Part shown: in pieces, positions 25,560 through 36,320 of the stretch
How positions within the stretch are numbered: position 1 is the stretch's first letter
Layout: every line of letters begins with the position of its first letter
Origin: Vanilla planifolia
Lineage: Eukaryota; Streptophyta; Magnoliopsida; Asparagales; Orchidaceae
Assembly: GCA_023846275.1 (NCBI GenBank)
Contig: CM043874.1
Location: 23,464,630 to 23,528,629, forward strand
DNA length: 64,000 nucleotides
Direction: 5' to 3'
The notes under the pieces: generated by a model
The model's database searches: none
What the model was told of the DNA's origin: nothing
The model's input: only the letters and a program-made list of their open reading frames with translations
Made by a program: the position numbers and the translations under genes

Positions 25560-26350
25560 AACATACTTTTTTTTGGCTTTGTATAACTTACAAATGCATG
25601 ATTAAATGAATCTTCATTTAGAAAATATGGACATTTTAATGCTACTTATAGATTAAACCTTCTTAATATCTCTAGGAATCATAATAGTTTATTAAATATT
25701 CTCCACCTTAGAAGAAAGCTTTTTCATGGGCTTTTTGGGTTCAAAATGTTTGCATTAATTTTAAAATTATGCCTTTAGTTTTGAGAGCTTTCTAAGTTCT
25801 CTGAGTCCTAAAGTTACCATTAGATGTGAGCATCCAATAACTAGTTCCTATTGAGTTGGACATTCATCATGCTTCATGACCATATCTTTCATCTTTTCCA
25901 TTGAATTCCATATTTTAGAGATTGCACATTTTTTGTTTCATAGCATTTACATGTCTATCATATAGCTAACCTAGAATGACTTGGTTGAGTGGAATTTTTA
26001 ATATAGTCTTGCTAAAAATGTTGACCTTATTTCCTCTAATCTTTCTAATTCCAAGCCATTCTCCTTAATAGGTAGACTAACTTTATCCTAGCTGATCCAC
26101 TGCTTCCTATGATTGTTGATAGAATCACCTAAAAGAAATTTTTCTTTAACTTTTCAATTTTGTGTAAGATATATAAAGGATAGTGTGTGGCCATCAATAA
26201 ATATATAGGAATTGAAGCTAATATGATTTTGACTAAGATGAGCCCCACTCATAGTTAGTAGTTTTTTCTTCCAACTTACAACCTTTGCACTTTCTCAATT
26301 AGTTATAAGAAAATGAGTTATTTGTTTTCCTACCATGTAATAGTGGGCAT
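25560..26350 (-). pseudogene. LINE C-terminal linker after RT
   Basis: The minus strand shows VSWKKKLLTMSGAHLSQN in mixed frames (usually WK.K.LS.GGR..LI.SV), then PHTILYISYT, then ...WIS.DKVSLPIKENGLELERL (usually W..VC.P...GGLG...L). At 25900-25690 the DNA aligns closely with 23470-23690 of copy 1, for example around ttagatgctcatat versus ttggatgctcacat and the following ctctcaaaa. This region connects RT to RNase H. Confidence 0.7.
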
Positions 26351-26519
26351 CTCAAAAAATTCATTTGGAGTTAGCTCCTCTTAAAGCTAAGTCTTTAGCT
26401 AATTTTTCTATCTAGGATTGGTTTCATTTTGTTATTTCAATAAATGTGCTTTTCTGAAAGTTGATGTGTAGATAAGTGTTGGAACGCTAGATGAAATTTC
26501 TGAAGATTAAGGAATTATT

Positions 26520-27016
26520 TTATTTTCTTCCCTATAGAAGAATATATTGTCATTTACAAAGCCAAATTATGATACAATTGGACGTGCTTTGGGTTATGCA
26601 AAATTTAGAATCCAACCTTTGTTGATGAGCTTGTTCAACCTTTGACTATATACTTCTTCACATAAAATAAAGATAGGAGGTGAGATTGAGTTGCCTTGTT
26701 TGAGTCCTTGGGAGACTTGAAAAGTTTTGTTTAGTTGTTCATTGATCATTATGGAGATCCAGTTGCTACAATGTGCATTCTTAATCACCATAATGAAATT
26801 TTCTTAAAAGTTTGGATTTGGTGAGAACCTTGCATAAGTATTCATAGGATAGGTAGTCAAAGGCTAATTTTGGTCAATTTTAAATAGGAAACTATTTCCT
26901 TTAGCTCTTTCACTTATGGATTCATTCAATTCCTATAAAATGTGGATATTATTATCAATGTGCTTGCCCTTAAAAAATCTTGCTTCCTTTAGAAATATTA
27001 GATGTGGGAGAATTTT
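26520..27016 (-). pseudogene. LINE reverse transcriptase, palm region with FVND in place of FADD
   Basis: In order: FFKGKHIDNNIHIL.ELNES (usually FVKGR.I.DN...A.EL), KGNSFLFKIDQN (usually KG....KLD..KA.D), then in a 65-codon open piece WISIMINEQ, FQVSQGLKQGNSISPPIFIL (GLRQGDPLSP.LFIL with Asp changed to Asn) and the remainder to LNKLINKGW. About 26565-26545 reads FGFVNDNIFFYREE, where active elements have F.DDT..F. One of the two metal-binding Asp residues is therefore Asn. Confidence 0.85.
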
Positions 27017-27400
27017 CTAAAGTCTAACTACCAAAATTTTGGAGAGAAGTTTTTTAGTAACCTTATAGAGACAAATTATTTTGAAATCATTTAATGTCTC
27101 TCTATTTTCTTTTTGGGGGATTAAGATTTGATTAGTGGTTGAAATTTCTTTAGGAGTTAACATCCTAGCCAAAAACTCCCTTGCTACATCCAAAACATCA
27201 CTTGCAATTATTTTCTTATAGAGTTTGAAAAATATATCATTAAATCCATTAGATCCTCGAGCTATGAGAATTTGAAGTATGATGTCTATGATTTCCTCCA
27301 TTGAGACTTTCGACATTAGCAACTTGTTATTTTCAACATTTACCAAGGAAGGAATAAAACTACACATGGTATCATTTTTAACATGCTTGATAGTAGACAA
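27017..27400 (-). pseudogene. LINE reverse transcriptase, N-terminal part
   Basis: A 127-codon open stretch. Blocks: VSMEEIIDIILQILIARGSNGF (usually EI..A...M...KAPGPDGF), FFKLYKKIIASDVL (usually FFK..W.II..DV), TTNQILIPQKENRETLNDFK (usually T.I.LIPK......DFRPISL), and KLLSKILVVRL (usually K.ISK.LA.RL). Pro-Gly-Pro-Asp-Gly has become Arg-Gly-Ser-Asn-Gly. These are RT fingers-domain motifs, so the stretch is a fragment of ORF2 and not a host gene. Copy 1 carries the matching stretch at 22000-22330. Confidence 0.9.
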
Positions 27401-28029
27401 TAGTTTCTAAAAATGTTGAATCACAACTTTTTTATGATTCTTTATTTCTCCTTGACCCAATTACCTTTTGAGTCCATTATTTAATTAATTATTAACTTTT
27501 AGGTTTTCTTCCTTGATGGTGGCATAAAGAATGTTTTGTTTCTTTATCTTTGTTTAAGTCATATCATTCTATCCCCTTGAAGAAAATGTTCTTCCTCCTT
27601 TGTAGTGCATTAAGAAGGTTCTCATGAGACTTTGTTAGCTCTTTCCTTGCTTTATCATTTTGAATTAATTAAAATTGTTTTTCTTTTATTATGACTTGAT
27701 ATTCAATTGACTTAATTGAATTTAATATTTTTTGAATTTCATTTTTTTACTCATTAAGGCAACCTTTCAATTTCCTCAGCTTAAATAAAAGTTCTTTTAT
27801 CTTATAAAGAATAACTAGTAGATTCCAATTGTTTTCCATATTTTGAAGAAAAAACTAGTACATTAACCACAAGTTCTAGAACATGAATTACATAGAAGCT
27901 AATGATGATTCCTTAAAAAAGTATAGTAGTAGTGGAGCATGATCTAATCCTATTATGAAAGGGTGTTAGATTACTACAATAGGGAGTTCCTTAATCTTTT
28001 CTTAACTCATAGCACTCTATTTAATTTTT

Positions 28030-28600
28030 TTTTCTAGACACATTTACTTCTCCTTTTTTAGACCAAGTGAAAGGAGCTCCACTTGACCACCATGATTGTT
28101 GCAGTCGGAGAATTCTTGAGTGGCTTCTAGCTTGGGAGCAAAATGGCCCTAGTACTCATCTAGAGATGCTACTATATTTAAGTCTCCTCCAATTAGCTAC
28201 AACAAGTTGGAAGCCTCTAGTATTTAATAAAGACTTTGTTAGAGAGATATTCTATCATTAAATGAGCTCTTAGCATATGAAAATGAACATTATGCCTACT
28301 TGTTCCAATCTTTGTGATATACCAATCGATGTATGAATTGCTCATCATCCAATATGACTTGGTAGGAAAATTCACATTTTTAATAAACATAAACCTTGTT
28401 TCACTTGTTACTTTCACAAAATTCAAAATCCAACTTTCTAGAACATTGGTACATTTGCTTTTTGTGCTCCAATGGTTCTATTAATGCAACTAGAAAGATC
28501 TTCTACTATTTAATTATATAGTTGAGATAGCTAATTGATCTTTTATTCACTACTTCTTGTATGTTCCACAAGAGGATTTTAGACATTATGAATCATATGT
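28030..28600 (-). pseudogene. LINE endonuclease domain (EEP/APE type), broken
   Basis: The minus strand reads MSKILLWNIQEVVNKRSISY at the start, LVALIEPLEHK (equivalent to the LQE catalytic block), LIGGDLNIVASLDEY (the GGDFN block, with Phe changed to Leu), EFSDCNN, and SSGAPFTWSKKGEVNVSR (equivalent to L.GG.FTWSN...SRLDR). Gly-Gly-Asp is preserved. One stop follows the DEY segment. Alignment with copy 1 runs along the whole domain. Confidence 0.85.
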
Positions 28601-29194
28601 TTTGCAATTTCAATAGCTTGAGAGGTTTTATTCATTCCTCAAGGATGTATTTCCTCTTCATGAACTTTTTCATAATTTTTGTTGGCTTATTTGTTGAAAA
28701 TAAGTGTGAAACTTTCCCCCTTCATGTGCAATAATCCTTAGCTAATGGCTCTTTCATGGAGTTCTTTACTAAATTTATTAAATGATTAGAGACCATTTTT
28801 GTTTGGGCTTTATCCTTATTTACCTTAGAATCATTTAAAAAGGCCTCCTACCTACATTATTTTTATGATTTTCTCAACATGTTGTAAGCATTCAAGATCC
28901 TATCTATCAAGTTGTTGGGATCCATAGCTTAGTTAAGGTCCTTCTCAGACAAATTGAAGTCTTTAATGTTTTTCATTGCCTTTGTGAGATTTTTTTGTTT
29001 TTAAATTGAGTAGTGACTGGGTTTTGAAGTTGTTTGTCTGTTCTACTAGGATTTATTGTATTATTTTTTAAGCAAGTGGCTTTTAACCTTAGATTTGCAC
29101 CCTCCTATCAGACTCTAAGTTTGAAAGAATCAGTTTAACAAAATCTATAAGAATCTTTGAGTCATCTTAACCCATTGATGAATGTTTTGTGTTC

Positions 29195-29300
29195 TTATTA
29201 TGTTTACATTAATGTATGTCATGGCCCTCCTTGTACCAACTATGAAAATAGCTGGGCAAGTTTTCATTTTGAATTTCATGCCAAAATCCAAATCTACATC
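29195..29300 (-). pseudogene. ORF1 zinc-knuckle remnant of LINE copy 2
   Basis: The minus strand reads NENLPSYFHSWYKEGHDIH. Plant LINE ORF1 proteins have a Y..LP.FC..C...GH....C knuckle at this place. Here LP and GH survive, while the Cys positions read Phe/His and Trp/Tyr, so metal binding would be lost. In a neighbouring frame the preceding HITRVDVDLDF resembles the ARV.VEIDL segment that normally precedes the knuckle. Confidence 0.45.
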
Positions 29301-29344
29301 AACCCTTGTAATGTGCCACTACACATCCTCCTTATCACCACCTA

Positions 29345-31590
29345 GGGTGTAATCACGTGGCCTATAGTATAAATAGAGTCACTCATGGTTTTACAAAAGA
29401 AATTTGATTATACCAAGGTTCTAAGCCAACATCTTTATCTTATTATTTTCTTTAGTTGAACCTAGCATATTTATAAGTCCCATCCCAATCTCTTCTACCT
29501 TCATCCAAGGTCTTGATCAAGAGCTTAGCTATCCAAAGTTTAATTTGAAATATGCATAGAGGCTCACAAATGATATTTTCTTAACCCAGCACCAAGACCT
29601 TTTTATTACAAATTCCTTTTCCAAGGATTATTCCAACGACAATAAGCTTTATTCCAAGGTTACATTTACATCACATAACCATAACCAAGCACCTTAAATT
29701 TCAAATTAAACTTCACTAAAGATTATGAATTATCCATAAATATTTTAGCTTAAGATCTGATTTCACCTTAGCCCTTCTAGCTATAACCAAACTTATGTTT
29801 GCTAACCTTGTCTTTACTTAACATAGCCTTCTTTTAATGCCTGAAATTGAGCCCTTTAAGTTCCCACATCTAGAAACCAAGGACCACCCATACCTTAGAA
29901 GCCTCTAGGTTTTCTTAAAGGTTGAAACCATGCCTTCCATGCCTTAGCTAAGTCATGGTTCCATGCTTCTCAAGCAAACTTGAAGAAAGGGGATGCTTGG
30001 ACGAAACTTTAACTAGGGTATTACTTCAATTCTAAGTATTCTTAAATGGTTTATGTTATACACTAAAGAGTGAAATATATCATATGGTCTTTCAAATTAC
30101 CTATTTATCATAGTTTGATAATATGTATGTATCCTCACCATGTCATGCTAAATACAAAACTTATAAAATATCTCAAACACAACTTTAGTATCTCATATAA
30201 AAATTTTCATTTTAAACAATTAGATTCATATAAATAGCATGCATAAGTCTTGGTTTTTCTCAGTGCTTAGCTCATTTTATCATAAAACTCATGAATAAGA
30301 AATAATAAACATTGCATATAATCTCCTTAATTATGTAGCCATTTACCTTGGAACAAATAAAGATTTTATTAGGAATATTAAATTATAGAAAATATAATAA
30401 AAAAAAGAAGATTATGTTGTTTATGTCATGAAGGTTAATCACAAATAGATATACATCTTCATGGTTTGTCAAATGTTTTCTAGCAATTTTCAAGTTGCTC
30501 CATGATTAATCAGCCAATGCATAAAATTTACCATGGTCAAATAAATTCATATAAAAATGTCTTGTTTAAGTTTTAGATCATCAATTTTCTTTTATACACT
30601 CCTATTTTACATGTATTTATAATCAAAATCAAACATGCAACATAGCATAACATCATGGATTTTACTTTGCATTCACAGGTAAAATGTTTAAATACATCAT
30701 TTTAACATGGTTCCATTAAATATATTGAATAAAAAAGGTAATTGGGCCTTTTGTTTGCAAAATAAATCCACCATAGTCTTAAGCATAAAGAAATCCATCT
30801 TTCAAAATCAAAATTCTTGAAGAGGAAGGTATTGTTATCAATTTTTTTATGGTTCACATGCATTTAGCGAAGTATTTTATTTTTATCATTCTTAGAAATT
30901 AGTTGGGTTTAATGAATGAACTCAATGGTCATTCTAACTTTAAATACTATGTAGAAGACTTCTCCTTAACTAGATCTCGCTTTGCTTCCAACTTTAAGCC
31001 CTCTACCTTCTTCTTCTTCAAAGCTTGCTTGGTTTTCTCCCCTTAATATGCCTCTTAGTTGGCTTCTCCAAAATCCCTTTTTTTTAGGGTTTTGAAAACC
31101 CTTAAAATCACAACAAAATGGTTTCTATAGTCAGGACCACACCACCTTAACTTTGGTTTTAACTTACAATGAACCTATTTTTATTGATTGTAACCATGAC
31201 TTAAGTATTTAAACTAGTCCTCCATTAATCCTCATCTTTGTGCCTGACCAAATTCTTTCTCTTATATTTATTCTTTTTTAAACATTCATAAATGTATTAC
31301 ATATATTATCTTTTTCTTTGAATTCTCTTATCCTCAACCACTACTTCTAATCTTTAGAAATTATTTCTATATATATTAATAAATTAAATAATTAAATAAT
31401 AGTAAGGGTAAGATATAGACATAATAACATAAATAAAATTATAAGCTCATTTTTTAAGTATTAAGTTAAATCAAGGCTCATGTGAGATCTCACTATTCAA
31501 CTATGATTCTAATTCTAATTTCATAATTTAAACTTTAAATTTCAAATTTTAGATCATAAAATGAAACATAAAATAATTTTTCAATAATAT
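29345..31590 (+). mobile_element. LTR copy D of the TGTCAC family (partial)
   Basis: C/T-rich on the + strand, in the same register as copies A, B and C. The clearest shared block is ccttcttcttcttcaaagctt at 31003-31023, matching cttcttcttcaagcaagctt at about 16780 in copy A. The segment at 29880-30000 (ccttccatgccttagctaag) has the style of 45.4 and 15.8 kb. The 5' end with TGTCAC is absent, so this is a truncated copy, probably cut by or abutting the ORF1 end of LINE copy 2. It meets the oppositely oriented copy E near 31590. Confidence 0.4.
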
Positions 31591-31599
31591 GGTCAAAAA

Positions 31600-32628
31600 T
31601 GTTGGGTATAATAGTAGGAAAGTCTTAGCTTATAGTGATTGAGCATCACATATTGTTAGTACTCCTTAAGCCTTATATTGTGGTCCATGTGATTGATACA
31701 ACTCAAGTTTGGATTATAAAATCATGTGTAGAGGATTCCATGTTTGTCAAGTACTATTATAGAACTTCACAAGAGATCATGGTTATGCCAAAGTGCTTGT
31801 TATAGTCCATTGTGGTTGATGAAGAGTCTTATAATCCTGTGGAGTGATTCATGTAATTGGAAGAGACTAAGTTATAGACTATTAGATCATGTGTTAAGAT
31901 AAGAATGTCAAACTTGTGTTGAGTATCACATAGGATTTGAAGTAGTACCAAATTATTAGTCAATCACTGTGTCTTATGAATCAACCTTGATTATGATTCT
32001 ATTGATTGATGACTATACTCTACCATTTTAATATTACATATATATTTTATTAGTAGAACATAAATATTCCTATTAAACTTGACTCATCGTTACTCCTTAT
32101 ATTATATACAAGTGTAGGGAGTTTTTGTTAGTATAGTATTAGATTAAGCACTAGAGTTGGCATCCTATTAGATCCTTCATTAGATAATATTTTTGCTAAT
32201 CTTAATCATAGTTTATTTTTATTTATTTATTTTTTTTGAGATGTGTTTATTATACTTTAATTTTATCTATTATTGGGCATTTATTTGGGTATAGTTTATT
32301 TGATTATTTATCATTATTGTATTATGTGGATATGGTTGTTTGTGTATATAGATTGTTTTAATATCAAGTACATTTCAATGTATTAGGCAGATTACCTTAC
32401 TTGAGGTGGCTTAGTTTTTGCCTCAACTAAGGTCTTAGTTGGAGCAAGAATATAGCTCATGTATGGTGGAATATTGTAAGAATGGTGATTAGATTAGAGG
32501 ATCATGATTTGTAGTATGAATATCATTGTTAGAGAGTAAAAGGTGGCTAGTCAAATATATTGACTAATATATAAGTAAGTTGCATCTTAAGAAGAAAACA
32601 AATGCATTACAAAAAGTAAGGTGTGACA
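31600..32628 (-). mobile_element. LTR copy E of the TGTCAC family, reverse orientation
   Basis: The reverse complement starts TGTCACACCTTACTTTTT at 32628 and runs through cttcttaagatgcaac and gactagccacctttta. Copy A reads tgtcactcc...cttctagatgcgac...agctggccacctttca at the same relative positions. Further into the copy, gtgtagggagtttttgtta (32115) is the complement of the aactctctacactta segment of copy A (13790). Only the first kilobase of the LTR is present; no coding sequence. Confidence 0.5.
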
Positions 32629-32639
32629 ATCTTGGTACA

Positions 32640-32900
32640 AAGATGTCCATATAAGAATAATACAAGTATCCATGAAACATACTTGTCTAATACAAAAATG
32701 AAGTAACTGTCATAATACCTTGATGTCCAAATATGAATAGTAAGACTATTAGCAAGATGTTTCTATCTGATGGGTTACTATAAGTTCAATATAGAATGAT
32801 GGTGTCCATTTTGAACAATAACAGTAAGCATGAGATGTACTTCTTTGATTTAATAATTGAAGATTGTCATAGCTATCCAAAGAGTAGTGTTCTAATAGAT
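32640..32900. repeat. About 80-bp tandem repeat, three units
   Basis: The phrase tgtcca recurs at 32644, 32724 and 32803, spacing 80 and 79 bp. The text after each also aligns: agtatccatgaaacatactt, actattagcaagatgttt and cagtaagcatgagatgtactt, followed by tctaat, tctgat and tttgat. A fourth, weaker unit may run to about 32960. The array starts just outside the LTR copy E terminus. Confidence 0.5.
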
Positions 32901-33639
32901 GTGACATAGTTGGTTGAACTATAGTGAAATTTTGAAGCAATTATACAATTGTAGAGATGTTTTCAACACTAAGTATTTCTACCTAATGTAGAGGTTGGAT
33001 GTATCATCTCTGGGAAAAGGTATCTCATTTTAAATAGAAAATTCTTTGCATAATATGATTATGCTTATGAAGCTATGTGAAGTGTTCATGAATAGTGAAA
33101 TTATTTAATTTTTTCTCATCATACTTGGACTAATCATAACGTTAATGCATCACAGGTTTTGTAACATGAAATGATCTACCTTTAAAATAAATGAGCTAAT
33201 GATTCCACCCAATTAGCAATGTGGAAGACTTTTTGATTAAAAATGAGGAATTGAACCCTAGATTGAAAAGAATATTCTTTACCTTATAGTTGATTTAATA
33301 GGGAATTCTTGAAAGATCTTAAATAAATGAGCAGTATCTAGATTAATCAACTATGAAATAGATTTTATTTACCTTTGAAGAAGCCTTCCATCCAAGTTTT
33401 CAAATCTCTGAGAAATTATGATAAGAAGTATTAATGTAATAATGTCATGCTATGAAGGACTTCTTGTACTCCACCACAGCTAAATTCTACTTAATTGCTC
33501 TTTACACCTATTAAAAATCACCTTCAGCTTCTGGTCAAAGATAATTCTAGATATGAATTATGTGATTAGATCATAAATAATAAAACTTATTGAGTATTAT
33601 GTATGCTTAAAAAAGGCAATGGAATGGAGAAGTCCTCAA

Positions 33640-35321
33640 GTGAATCCTTAAATGAGGAGAAGAATCTATGCCTTAAATAAAGATGCTAAACTTAGAAAAG
33701 GGAAAATTTCTTATTCTTATGCTTGATAATCCCTAGTCATAGTTTGATAGATTTGGGTAAGACATTAAGTAACCCTATAGTCCTTAATCCATAGCTTATC
33801 ACCTTAGATAGTGATCTAAGGAGATGTGTGAGTGGCTTACAAAAGACCTTGGAAAGGGCACAAGTACTCAAATTTAGGTTGATGGGAAACGTTCCTTTAA
33901 TGGGACTCATGTGAACTCAAATAAGTGAATTTTGATATTTTACAAAGATGCCTAAGAGTAAAGTTATGATATGACTTGGGTAAGAGCTTAAAGGTTGCTA
34001 GATATGTAAAATTATTTCAGATAAGTCTCTAGATAAGACTAAGGGCAAAGAATAATTAATAATAAAAAATTTTGGATTTATTAAACTATTTAGATAACTA
34101 GATTAATGGTTATAAGTACCTTTAAAATTATTTAGATAATAGTAAGGCTCCTAAATGATAGTTTTCAAATTCTAAGAAAATCTTTAAAATTCTAAGAAAA
34201 TATTTAAAATATGAAAATATTGTTTAACAATGAATTCATCTAATATGAATATGTTAAGAAGGATAATTTTAGTGGGAGATAGTCTTTTGATACAATGGCT
34301 TCAAGATTGAAACCCTCAATTAGTGACAATATATTTTGGAAAAGAACTGTTGGTCTATATTGATGTGGCACATCTTAGAAAAAGAAGTGTTCGTTTATTT
34401 GGCTTTAATATGTCTTGGTGAACAAGTTTTGGCTATATAGTTAAGACACATCTTGAAAAGAGTGTTAATATTATATGATGATGGACCTTAACTTGGGTTG
34501 CATAGGATTGCTGGTAGTTCAAGATCTTGGTGGGTCATCAAGTATTAAATTGGTTGCATTATGCATTCATTTAATTAGACGTGATAGTTTGGTTGATTAC
34601 TACATGAAATTATAATTATGTTATTGACCTAATTTTGATTTATATTACTTATATATTATTATCATAATACCTTAAATTTCATGTGATTTTAATAGTATGA
34701 AGTGAGAGTTTTCTTATTGGGCTTTGGCTCACTCCCTTTATTTTTTTACATGCAAGATTAGGGAGGTAAGAGATTATATAGGAGCATATGAATAAGATAG
34801 CTATTGATCACTTAGTATTTCTAGTTATTTATTTTTCTTAAAAGTAAGATGCTAAGGCTTTAATTTATTGATGTAATAAATGGACTTTCCTATTGTATTG
34901 TAGTTTATTAATTAACTTTTGTTGCATCAGATTTATTTTATGGAGTTTATTATTAGATATTTAATTATCATTTTTGTTATTTTTTATTAGTATGGATGAT
35001 GGGTATTAGAATTTGTGTATGTGTATTATTTATATGTTGCATGTTACAATAGTTCCTTGTATGAACCATTATAGTTAGGAAGTTACCCTAACTCATAATA
35101 AACTAATTCCTAAGTCATGTGGATGATCATCTAGTAAGGAAACTTGGTTCATTATGGTGGCATAAGTTGAGCTTTATAATCATATTGAGGGATCATAACT
35201 CCCAATTTGTACAATAAGACCAATGAGTGAAAAGGTGTTTGGCCAAATATAGTGATGAGTTTAATAGTTGTTATGCATGATGCTTTTAAAAACAAATTTC
35301 TTAAAAAAGTTGGTCGTGACA
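33640..35321 (-). mobile_element. LTR copy F of the TGTCAC family, reverse orientation
   Basis: The reverse complement starts TGTCACGACCAACTTTTTT at 35321, matching TGTTATAGTTAACTTTTTAG at the start of copy C. The stretch ttattgggctttggctcact...acatgcaag (34710-34760) is the complement of acatgcaaaa...agctcaataa in copy C (48510) and of gtgggctagagcttaataag in copy B (43640). Text at 33690-33785 (gatgctaaactta...gggtaagacatt) matches the complement of 44580-44670. Several independent blocks in the right order make this one of the safest members of the family. Confidence 0.6.
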
Positions 35322-35699
35322 AATAAATCTACAAGGATGGTTAAAAGACCAAGCAAATTTCAAAAGAGAAAGTCCTATCAACATGACAAAATATACAATA
35401 TAATGCACAAAATGCAAAGCCTTAATAACTAATATAATTAGAATAATAAGCACATTAGCAATGCAGTAAAATAATGATGTATAAATTACAACTTAGCTTA
35501 ATGCATTATAGAATGAATGAAGGCTTGGAATGTAATTTATGCTTGAGTCTTGCAAGCTTTCACTTCACTTTTCCTAGGAATGATGATCTCAATATGTAGC
35601 TCTTACAAAGATGTGCAAGTAAACATTATACACACCCACCCTGAATTGATCATTTTGTCTTACCCAAGGATCATACAAGTACAATGTAAAACTAAGCAT

Positions 35700-36320
35700 A
35701 TCATCTAAACTATCACAATGGTATAACTAGTGAATTTTACAAAGCAATTGATTATACTTATATAATAAAATCATTATATATGTATGAATAGCACAACTTT
35801 AAAAGATCTAAATTTTCATCTCATGTTTTTATAAGATCATATGGTATGATAATTAGTATTATATTTGTATGAGTACCATCTTAAATAACACACTCTCTGT
35901 ACATAATGAATCATAATCATACTTTAATGAAATATACTTGTTAGTTGAAAATCAGCTCACTCTGTACCTAAGTCCAAATCTGCACCTCTTTATTAAAAGT
36001 TATCATACTAGGATGCCACATTGATTATACGTATTTGATAATGCAAACTCTTATTAATACCCAAGTCACTCTATTTGATCATGTATCTGATCCTACCAAG
36101 GAACATCTTATATGTGTATGATAGGGATATCAGATGTACAAAGCACATAAGTTTTATGCCTCTGCTTATACTTTTAAGAAAATATAATCATGCCTACACT
36201 ACAATGGTATTGTACATGTATGAATAATATTTCAATGAACATAATCTAGGATCTCCCTTACCTAAATTATATGGTATAGACACCATATATGTATCATTAG
36301 TACACAGATGCTTCACTTAA
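35700..36320. repeat. Diverged 80-85 bp tandem repeat, about six to seven units
   Basis: A phrase close to tatatgtatgaat recurs at 35781, 35866, 36030, 36115, 36217 and 36290, so most steps are near 85 bp or twice that. Each is preceded by a related block such as atggtatgataattagtatt, caatggtattgta or atggtatagacaccatat. Units are strongly diverged and indels are common. There is no coding sequence. Confidence 0.45.

Larger units (their letters stand above)
24785..29330 (-). mobile_element. L1-type LINE relic (copy 2), with terminal RNase H
   Basis: The most completely readable LINE in the window. Reading down the minus strand: ORF1 zinc-knuckle remnant (29300-29200), linker (28900-28620), endonuclease (28600-28030), reverse transcriptase (27400-26520), thumb and linker (26350-25560) and an RNase H domain (25260-24790). 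Domain order and the C-terminal RNase H fit plant L1 elements. It is head-to-head in 3' ends with copy 1, about 0.8 kb apart. Two pieces of RT remain open for 127 and 65 codons; everything else is interrupted. Confidence 0.85.

Noticed and set aside
28067..28261. + strand 64-codon frame.
   Set aside because: Antisense to the endonuclease of the minus-strand LINE, whose motifs are clear on the other strand.
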